From contig CAZNPL010000005.1 in NCBI GenBank assembly GCA_964574815.1, positions 171,438-235,437 on the forward strand: a stretch of DNA of 64,000 nucleotides, in the 5' to 3' direction. Below, in pieces: positions 1 to 8,300 of the stretch; positions within the stretch are counted from its first letter, which is position 1; every line of letters starts with the position of its first letter. The notes beneath the pieces were generated by a model. It was not told the DNA's origin and did no database searches. It saw only the letters and a program-made list of their open reading frames with translations. Position numbers and translations under genes: made by a program. This DNA is from CAZNPL01 sp964574815 (GTDB lineage Bacteria > Planctomycetota > Phycisphaerae > UBA1845).

Positions 1-787
1 CGGTCAGCTCGTTCGTGACTCCGTCACCGTCTTCGTCCCAGGTTTCGGGATCCTTAGCGGGCTCCTTGAAAAGCAGGAACTCGGTGGCTTGGATGCCATG
101 GTGGCGGTTCAAGGCGTTCCGCGTGAAAATGCGAATAGTGGCCTCGTGACCCTTCGCGTGGAAGGGTCGCACGCGCAGGTCCGCATCGATCCCGATGACC
201 CCCGACGCATCGATAGTGCCGTCGGCACGGGCGGTAATCACGCCGTAATCGACGCCCTTGCTCGTTAAAGGCGCGGTCACATCGACGCCGGACTCCATCG
301 CGTCGGCGAGCGCATCCGCCCGGACGGCCTGCAAATCCTCGCTAATCTCCTTTCCGAGCAGCTCTATCAGCGACAGGCCATGTTCGGTCGGCGTGTTACG
401 CTCGTTCGAGCCGCTGATCGTGGGGTCTTGCGGATCGTCGAGCGCGACCAACACGTTGGCGGCGTTGTTGCCCCAGCCCAACACGACGCCGTTGCCCAGA
501 CCATGACAACTCATACAGGACGTGGAGTCCGGGCCCGGCATCCGATCAATGATGGGAGCGGACGAGGCGGACCCACGACCGAAGCCGTCCTCAACCTTCC
601 AGTTACGAATCGACAGATTTCGGCCGATGAACATCAACTCGCGGAGCGGAATCGCTCCGGAATCGACCTCTTCCTGCGTGATTCGGGTTCGCCCGGTATC
701 CCCTTCCGGCGGCGGAAAGACGCCTGGACAACCCGTCACAAATCCCAAGAGCACAACCCCTCCGAGCACTTTCTTAAGCACGCGCAT
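1..787 (-). CDS. c-type cytochrome lipoprotein, possibly di-heme oxidoreductase-like (C-terminus beyond window)
   Basis: The frame is open from an ATG at 787 to the left edge, so 262 residues are visible and the C-terminus is missing. A GGAGGAAG ribosome binding site lies just upstream. The N-terminus is a lipoprotein signal with lipobox V-T-G-C and lipidated Cys20, so the protein should be anchored on the periplasmic side of a membrane. A single heme-attachment motif C-M-S-C-H is at residues 91-95. Near the visible end is an acidic D-E-D-G-D-G-V-x-N-E-L stretch of a type seen in di-heme oxidoreductase-like and planctomycete cytochrome proteins. A second heme site, if any, would be outside the window. 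It lies 193 bases downstream of the VCBS-repeat protein on the same strand. The heme lipoprotein call is firm; the exact family is a guess. Confidence 0.72.
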   Translation of the reverse strand, partial: MRVLKKVLGGVVLLGFVTGCPGVFPPPEGDTGRTRITQEEVDSGAIPLRELMFIGRNLSIRNWKVEDGFGRGSASSAPIIDRMPGPDSTSCMSCHGLGNGVVLGWGNNAANVLVALDDPQDPTISGSNERNTPTEHGLSLIELLGKEISEDLQAVRADALADAMESGVDVTAPLTSKGVDYGVITARADGTIDASGVIGIDADLRVRPFHAKGHEATIRIFTRNALNRHHGIQATEFLLFKEPAKDPETWDEDGDGVTNELT

Positions 788-980
788 CACTGCTTCCTCC
801 ATTATCGAAAAGACATGTCGATCAGATTTCGCGGTTCCGACCCGAAACCTCAAGTTCCTGTCTTTCTGCTTCGGCAAGGCTTCGATGACCTGACCGGCGG
901 CCGGCGCGCCTGCACCCACGCCATCGATTCCGCGTATGATGCCTGCGGCGACGATCATCGATGATGTCGTCTGCTCCGGA

Positions 981-3900
981 TCAAGGCACCTCGCATTCGT
1001 CGGGGATTCCGTTTGAGTCGTTGTCCAGACTGAAGCCCGAATCGATGTCGCACTCGTCGGGAATGCTGTTCTCGTTGCAGTCGCTGCCGCTTGGGACGTA
1101 GACCAGCCCGTCGATGCTGCAGATGTCAGAATCCCCGAAGAAGTTTCCGATCAATGTTCCGACGCCCGTCGCCGGGTTGATTTCAATCAGCTCCTCTTCT
1201 CGAGCGGTGGACCCGAGCAGCCGGTCATCAGGCAGGAACGTGATGCCCGCAACGCGCTCGAAGCCGGTGCCGCCGATCAAGGTCAGCATGCACTCGTTGT
1301 TTCCGTTGGGCGTCGGGTCGATGATCAGCAGTGCGCCGGCGGGCACGGCGGTGGTCCCGCTTCGGCCGCCGGTCGAACCGTAGAGCACGCCGTTCGATCT
1401 GAGCGCCAGACCGCTGACGCGCACACCCTGATTCTGCACTCCGTCGAAGTAGACCGTATTGCACCGGAACGTGTCCTGTCCTGTGGCCGGGTCCACGTTG
1501 TACAGGGCGTTGTCACGTGGATCCGACACGACGAGTGTCACCCCGTCGGCCAGGAATTCGATGTCGCTCGGCGAAGCTTCTGAAAAGTGGCCGACGAGCG
1601 TCGTCTGCTCCGAGTCGAGGTCGTGTTTGAGAACGGCATCCTCGAAGTTCAGCGAGATGTACAGCGACTGAAAGTCCGGTGAGACGGTGACGCCGGAAGG
1701 GCCGCACATATCAAGATTCGGGAACCGTGCGTCCAGATTGACCACCAGGTTGACGGCAGCCGTGGCGGGATCGATCGCGTACAGTCGGCCTCCGCAACAA
1801 TCGCCGCCTTGGACACCGTACAACACGTCGCTCGCCCCGAACCCAAGCTCGCACCCGTCCGGAACACCGTTGCCGTTGCAGTCGTCGCAGGCCGGATCGC
1901 CCGCACACTGGTCGATGTCGCACTCGTCCGCGAGCCCATTACGGTTGCAGTCTCGTTCACACGCATCCGGCACACCATTCAGGTTGCAATCGGAATCACA
2001 GTTGGCAGTACATATCGGCGCGATGTCGCACTCGTCAGGAATGCCGTTTCGGTTGCAGTCCGGCGGGGGTGACTTGCCATCGAGGTCACAATCGTCCGGC
2101 GCGCTGTTTCCGTTGCAGTCAGGTTCGCACGAGTCAGGCAGCAAGTTTTCATTGCAGTCCGCGAAGAGCCCGTCGCGTAACTCGCAAATGTCGAGGGTCC
2201 CGCTCCCGTCGCAGTCCGGCTCACAGGAGTCGGGCATGCCGTTCTGGTTACAGTCCGCAGCACCGAGGGCCACGTCGATTTCATCCGCTCGACCGTTGCC
2301 ATCACAATCCTGAGGGATCCTCCTGTTCAACATTATCGTGACGGCCTGCCCGCCAAAAAAGAAGTCCCCCACGGCAACATCGAGGTCACCGTCGGAATCA
2401 AAGTCTTCGAGCACCAGTTGATGCCCGAAGAGCCCCGCGCGGTAATGATTTCCGTCACTGAATGTGCCTTCGCCCAAGTTCGTCAGGACAGAAACAGAAC
2501 TGAGGAAATAATTAGCGACCAGCAGATCAGGCAAATTGTCGCCGGTCACATCGCCGACGGCGACATCAACAGGCAACAGGCCGCCCCCATACGAGACGGG
2601 CGCGGCGAACGTCCCCCCACCTTCCGACAACAAGACCTCCACGGTGTTTGCATCAGTGCCCGTGATAATGAGGTCCGGCCCGCCGTCGCCGTTCACGTCT
2701 GCCAGCGCCGCACTGGCGGCCGACGCAACACCTGCGAACTGAATTCCATCACCGATCGTGCCGTCACCGTTGCCGACGAACAGCTCGACCGTTCCTTCAT
2801 CGGTCACCACCAGCACATCGATGTTCCCCTCTCCCGTCACATCGCCGGTGACGATATCGACCACATCGTCGATCAAGTCCACCGATTGCGGCTCGGCCAG
2901 AACACCATCGTCGTTGCGAATGGCGAAGAGTTTCGGCGTTGCGGCCACGATGATGTCGGCATCCCCATCGTGATCGAGATCGTCTACCGTCCCCCGTTGA
3001 ACGTTGACATCGCCAAGTCCAATTCGGCGCGCTTCGCCAAATGTTCGATTTCCGTTATTCGGAATGATCACGATGTAATCATCAAAACTGCTGAACCCAA
3101 TCACATCCGGAATGCCGTCGCCGGTGACGTCGCCGGCGGAGACTGCGATGATGTCGAAGAGCTCGGCAACCACGACCAGTCCGTAAAGCGAGCCGCTGCC
3201 GCCGTTGAACGACACGATCGGCCCGTATTCCCCGATCCGCACGATGTCGGTCGTCCCGTCGCCGTCAAAGTCGGCCGCGTCCATGCCAAGCAGGAATCCC
3301 CCTGCGGGCGCTGGCGCCAAGTCGGGCACCCCCTCGACTATCCCATACGTCGCGTCTACCGCGAAGGTCCCCGCCCCGGAATTGAACATCAGGGACACAT
3401 TGTTCGACTCTAAATTGACAACCGCAAGATCCATATCGCCATCACCATCCAGTCGTGCCGGGGCGATCGCGACGGGGCCAGGTCCGACCAGGTACCAGCG
3501 CGTGTCGCCGAGGGTGCCGTCGCCGCCGTTGAGAAGGACGAGGACGGCGAAACTGTCAGCGAGCGATCCTACGACATCGAGTCGGTCATCGCCGTTCAGG
3601 TCTACCAGAACGACATCATTAAAGGCATCGGTGTTATCAACCGCGACGGGTGGGGAGAACGTGCCGCTTCCCGCATTTGACAAGATGACCAGTTCGCTCC
3701 TCAGGTCCCCCACGGCAAGGTCTGGGAGTTGGTCTCCGTCGAGGTCGCCTACAGCGACCGAAACCGGCTCAGTTCCCGTATCATAACGCACAGCGCCGGC
3801 GAACGTCCCGTCCCCGTTGTTCAGCATCACCAAGACACCGCCCTCGGGACCCCCTCGGTCCGCCACGATCAGGTCGTCACCGTTCACTCCGTCCACGTCT

Positions 3901-5294
3901 GCCGCCTTGAGCATCTGAAGGAGCGATCCGGCCGGATAGACAACCTGGTCCGCCAGCGTGCCGTCGCCGTTGTTGATCAGGACGGATACGGTGCCGTCGG
4001 AGTCGTTCGCCACCGCCACGTCGTCGAAGGTGTCTCCGTTGAAGTCTGCGGTTGCGACGGAAACCGGCTGCCTTCCGACCGAATAAGTGACGAATGGCGC
4101 GAAGGTGCCGTTGCCGTTGTTGAGGTGCACCAATACGTTCGAGGTCGACGCATCCGCTACGACAAGATCCGCAGCGCCGTCATTGTTCATTCGGCCGATC
4201 ACAACCGACCGCGGCCAAGTACCGCTGTCGATGTCGCGGCGTTCCGCGACGTTCCCGTTGCCGGCGCCGAACAGCAACGTCAGCGTGCCCTGATCGAAGT
4301 TGGCGACGGCGAGATCCGCGGTGCCGTTTCGGTCGAGATCGTCGGCTGCTATGGCCCGCGGCCGGTCACCCACGTTTACAAGAAGCTGTGCGAACAGAAG
4401 ATCAGCCGTCTCAGTGGGCGGCTCCAGAATGATAATGCCCGCGTCCGTGATTCCGTTCGTCACGACTGAGACCGTTTCGGACGCGCCGATCGATTCGCCG
4501 CCGGCGATGTTCGCCGTCGCGGTAACGGATATACTTGCGGCCGGCAGCGCCGTCGCAGCAAACGAGAAAAACCCGGATTCGTCGGTGGTCGACTCGACGT
4601 CCAGCGCCTCAACCGTGGCGCCGCTGATGGGTGATCCGTCTGCAAACTGGACGAATCCCTCCACGGTCGTATCCACACTGTCGATGGTCACGCCGAACAA
4701 CTTGACGCCGGTGGCACCACCGTTGACGGCCGTCACCACGAACGGACCCGGGCCATGCGCTGTCACCAGTCCATCTTCGCCGACGGTGGCGATCGAGGGG
4801 CTGCTCGTCCGATAGACCGTTCCGGTCGAACGCGGCGTCGCATCAACCTCGATGCCCGTCGGCAGCTCCGCCGTCACGGTCAACTGAATCGACTCGCCGA
4901 CGGCAAGCTGGGTTCCGTCAGCTTCAATGTGCAGACGTTGGGCCACCTGAAGCGGCGGCTCGTCAACGATCGTAATACCTTGAACTGAATAGCTGCCGTC
5001 CTGCTCAAGCTGGAACGGCTCGCTGTACGCGTAGCGCGTGACGCCGCCGGCTGTGCTGACGCCGAATACGCGCAGCACATCGTCGCTGAGGAAATCAGGT
5101 GCCGTTCCCGGACCGCCGGGCCCGAACTGGTCGGGCGCCGGGATGTTCGAGATGACGAACGAGCCGTCCGGATTAACCTGCACCGATTGGCCGTTGACCG
5201 TGACCGTCCAGGTCTCGTCGAGCTGGGCTTGCGCGGTTCCGGCGCCCCAGAGACTTACAACAATCATCGCGATGCAAACACATGCTCGCTTCAT
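981..5294 (-). CDS. Large secreted FG-GAP/VCBS-repeat protein with calcium-loop repeats (1437 aa)
   Basis: The start at 5294 is preferred over the further upstream ATG at 5363 because it puts a classical signal peptide at the N-terminus (M-K-R-A-C start, A-Q-A cleavage region). Order of domains: a beta-rich N-terminal part, a Big2-like Ig domain around residues 120-205, a carboxypeptidase-regulatory-like domain around 210-285, then about 700 residues of FG-GAP/VCBS repeats recognised by recurrent D-x-N-x-D-x-x-D-L and G-N-G-D-G-T-F motifs. These repeats normally form a calcium-binding beta-propeller. Around 1010-1160 follow thrombospondin-3-like calcium loops (D-C-N-x-N-G-x-P-D-x-C), then a propeller-like segment, and two more calcium loops at the C-terminus. 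No catalytic motif was recognised. A role in surface structure, adhesion or carbohydrate binding is inferred. It follows the cysteine-rich protein gene by 75 bases. Confidence 0.85.
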   Translation of the reverse strand: MKRACVCIAMIVVSLWGAGTAQAQLDETWTVTVNGQSVQVNPDGSFVISNIPAPDQFGPGGPGTAPDFLSDDVLRVFGVSTAGGVTRYAYSEPFQLEQDGSYSVQGITIVDEPPLQVAQRLHIEADGTQLAVGESIQLTVTAELPTGIEVDATPRSTGTVYRTSSPSIATVGEDGLVTAHGPGPFVVTAVNGGATGVKLFGVTIDSVDTTVEGFVQFADGSPISGATVEALDVESTTDESGFFSFAATALPAASISVTATANIAGGESIGASETVSVVTNGITDAGIIILEPPTETADLLFAQLLVNVGDRPRAIAADDLDRNGTADLAVANFDQGTLTLLFGAGNGNVAERRDIDSGTWPRSVVIGRMNNDGAADLVVADASTSNVLVHLNNGNGTFAPFVTYSVGRQPVSVATADFNGDTFDDVAVANDSDGTVSVLINNGDGTLADQVVYPAGSLLQMLKAADVDGVNGDDLIVADRGGPEGGVLVMLNNGDGTFAGAVRYDTGTEPVSVAVGDLDGDQLPDLAVGDLRSELVILSNAGSGTFSPPVAVDNTDAFNDVVLVDLNGDDRLDVVGSLADSFAVLVLLNGGDGTLGDTRWYLVGPGPVAIAPARLDGDGDMDLAVVNLESNNVSLMFNSGAGTFAVDATYGIVEGVPDLAPAPAGGFLLGMDAADFDGDGTTDIVRIGEYGPIVSFNGGSGSLYGLVVVAELFDIIAVSAGDVTGDGIPDVIGFSSFDDYIVIIPNNGNRTFGEARRIGLGDVNVQRGTVDDLDHDGDADIIVAATPKLFAIRNDDGVLAEPQSVDLIDDVVDIVTGDVTGEGNIDVLVVTDEGTVELFVGNGDGTIGDGIQFAGVASAASAALADVNGDGGPDLIITGTDANTVEVLLSEGGGTFAAPVSYGGGLLPVDVAVGDVTGDNLPDLLVANYFLSSVSVLTNLGEGTFSDGNHYRAGLFGHQLVLEDFDSDGDLDVAVGDFFFGGQAVTIMLNRRIPQDCDGNGRADEIDVALGAADCNQNGMPDSCEPDCDGSGTLDICELRDGLFADCNENLLPDSCEPDCNGNSAPDDCDLDGKSPPPDCNRNGIPDECDIAPICTANCDSDCNLNGVPDACERDCNRNGLADECDIDQCAGDPACDDCNGNGVPDGCELGFGASDVLYGVQGGDCCGGRLYAIDPATAAVNLVVNLDARFPNLDMCGPSGVTVSPDFQSLYISLNFEDAVLKHDLDSEQTTLVGHFSEASPSDIEFLADGVTLVVSDPRDNALYNVDPATGQDTFRCNTVYFDGVQNQGVRVSGLALRSNGVLYGSTGGRSGTTAVPAGALLIIDPTPNGNNECMLTLIGGTGFERVAGITFLPDDRLLGSTAREEELIEINPATGVGTLIGNFFGDSDICSIDGLVYVPSGSDCNENSIPDECDIDSGFSLDNDSNGIPDECEVP

Positions 5295-5369
5295 GGGTAC
5301 TGTTCTCCCAATCACTGCCTTCAGGGCTGGGGTCATTGACGTTTTCACGCGTTCGCCATCCAAGACTCC

Positions 5370-8300
5370 TTAAGGGCAGCCCGGGATCTTCGTGCTCTCG
5401 CAAGTTCCGTTCACGCACTGGTCATCGGTGCACGGGTCCAGGTCCGTACACGGCGTCCCATCGGGCCTCGGTACCGGCAGACATTGGTCGGACACCGGAT
5501 CGCATTGGCCCACGTTGCACTCATCATCCAGGAAACTGCAATCCTGCACCTCGGCCGAGCAGACGCCGCCTTCGCAGAGACCGATGGGCGTGCAGGGAAG
5601 ATTCGGGTCGCAGGCGGCGCCGTCCGGCAGCGGGCTGCACACGTCATTGAAACAGGTCTCGCAGGCAGCGCAATCGTCGTCGGTCGCGCAACTCGCTACG
5701 CACTGCCCGTTAATGCAGGATTCGCCCTCGACGCAATCATCGTCGGCCTCGCACGTCACACAAACACCGCTGCGGCAGATCCCTTCCAAATCTCCGCAGA
5801 ATTCACCCTCGGCGCCGTCGCAACCGCAGTTATCAAAAGCGACGGTGCCCGCGCAGGTAACGATGCACACGTCGTTCTCGGTGCAGGGGTTCTCGTCGTC
5901 GCACGGTGTGTTGGCCTCGACATCCTCACACACGCCGTCAACGCACGTTTGGCATTCCCCGCAGTCCTTGTCGCCAGCGCAGTCCGGGACGCAGTCGCCG
6001 TCCACACAAGTTTCACCCTCGAAACAGTCGCTGTCGGTGACGCAGACCACGCATTCGCCACCGGAGCACGTCCCGAAACCACCGATCGACGTGCAGCAAC
6101 ACGCGTCGCCGTTCTGAACCGTTGCGCACGTGCAGTCCGTCGTCACGTTGATGCACGTGTGGGTCACCTCCGTGTCGCACTCGTCCCGATCAGTGCAGGC
6201 GATCCCGTCATCGCAGTCGGCGTCGCTCTCGCAGCCCGGCACGCATTCGCCGAGCAAGCAGACTTCGCCTTCGGAGCAGTCGCCGTCCGCCTCGCACTGC
6301 ACGCAATCGCCGTCCACACAAGCCTCACCCTCAAAGCAGTCGCTGTCCGTGACGCAGACCACGCACTCGCCGCCAGAACACGTCCCGAAGCCGCCGATCG
6401 ACGTGCAACAACACGCGTCGCCGTCTTGAACCGTCGCGCACGTGCAATCCGTCGTCACGTTGATGCACGTGTGGGTCACCTCCGTGTCGCACTCGTCCCG
6501 ATCAGTGCAGGCGATCCCGTCATCGCAGTCGGCGTCGCTCTCGCAGCCCGGCACGCATTCGCCGAGCAAGCAGACTTCGCCTTCGGAGCAGTCGCCGTCC
6601 GCCTCGCACTGCACGCAATCGCCGTCCACACAAGCCTCACCCTCAAAGCAGTCGCTGTCCGTGACGCAGACCACGCACTCGCCGCCAGAACACGTCCCGA
6701 AGCCGCCGATCGACGTGCAACAACACGCGTCGCCGTCTTGAACCGTCGCGCACGTGCAATCCGTCGTCACGTTGATGCACGTGTGGGTCACCTCCGTGTC
6801 GCACTCGTCCCGATCAGTGCACGCGATCCCGTCATCGCAGTCGGCGTCGCTCTCGCAACCCGGCACGCATTCGCCGAGCAGGCAGACTTCACCTTTGGCG
6901 CAGTCGTCGTCCGTTTCGCACTCCACGCACTCGCCGTCCACGCACGTCTCACCTTCGATGCAATCGGCGTCGCTCTCGCAGGCGAAAATGCACTCACCGC
7001 TCACACACGTTCTCACCGCGCCCTCGCCGCAGAGCTTTCCTTCCGCTCCATCGCAGCCGCAGTTGTCCTCCGCCACGACGCCGTTGCACCCCCAACCGAA
7101 GTCAGCCGTGCACTCGTCGTTTTCGGTGCAGGCGTTCTCGTCGTCACACGCGGTGAACGCCTCGGCCTGCTGACACTCGCCTTCAACGCACTCGTAACAC
7201 ACCTCGCAATCGTCGTCCGTCTTGCAGGGGCCGACGCACTCACCGTCAACGCAAGTCTCACCTTCGATGCAATCGGCGTCGCTCTCGCAGGCGAAAATGC
7301 ACTCACCGTTCACACACGTTCTCACCGCGCCCTCGCCGCAGAGCTTTCCTTCCGCTCCATCGCAGCCGCAGTTGTCCTCCGCCACGACTCCGTTGCACCC
7401 CCAACCGAAGTCAGCCGTGCACTCGTCATTCTCGGTGCAGACGTTCTCGTCATCGCACCCGGTAAACGCTTCAACCTGCTGACACTCGCCCTCAACGCAC
7501 TCGTAACACACCTCGCAATCGTCGTCCGTTTCGCATTCCTCGGTCGAGCACTCGCCGTCTACGCAAAACTCACCCTCTCCACAGCACACGCCCTCGCAGC
7601 AGACGTTCGCACAGCACGAATCATCGCAGCATGATTCGCCCGAGCCGCAAGACGACACGCACTCGCCGTCCTCGCACTCTTCGCAATCGTCGCAGTCACA
7701 GCACTCACCGGTCACCGAGTACGGCGGGCAGTTGCAGCCCCAGCCGGCCACTCGAATGCCGTCGCCCGGATCACTCCGGATCACGGAGGCGTCGTCGCTC
7801 ACGTGCCCGGTCGCCACGATCTCGAATTTGTTAGTGTCGTGGTCGAAGCTCAGGAAATATGCCACCGCCCCGGCCGGCAGCGTGCTCATGTTGGGGTAAG
7901 TGATCTCCACCGGCGGGTCGAAATGCGCGCCCGCCGGCTGCAGCGTCCACGCGAACGGCGGCGCCGCCCCGTCCGGCATCGGCATCGGGATCTTGTCGGC
8001 GTGCACCTGGTTGAGCGACACGATGGCCGGGTCGGCTGGGCTCGGAACCGTGCCGTCCGACCGCGTCATCGATCCCGCCCGAATCACCATGCGCAGCCCG
8101 TCGATGCCCTCGACGGTAAGCTCGACGTCTTCGGTGTTGTCAAACGGCTTGGCATTCGCGGGATTCAGCGGCGGCAGCAACACCGGCGTCGGAAGCGAGT
8201 TCTCCGCCCGTGGTATGATGACCGTTTCATAAGCCAAAGCCGGGTAACTGCCCTGCGGTACGTCAGGGCCCTTGGGCCCGCCGATGTGCGTGGCCGTCAA

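Noticed and set aside
5484..7634. A 716-codon open frame on the plus strand
   Set aside because: It runs antisense through the cysteine-rich lipoprotein. High GC and the absence of stop complements in repeated Cys/Asp/Glu codons keep it open. It has no domain, and its own repeats only mirror the coding repeats.
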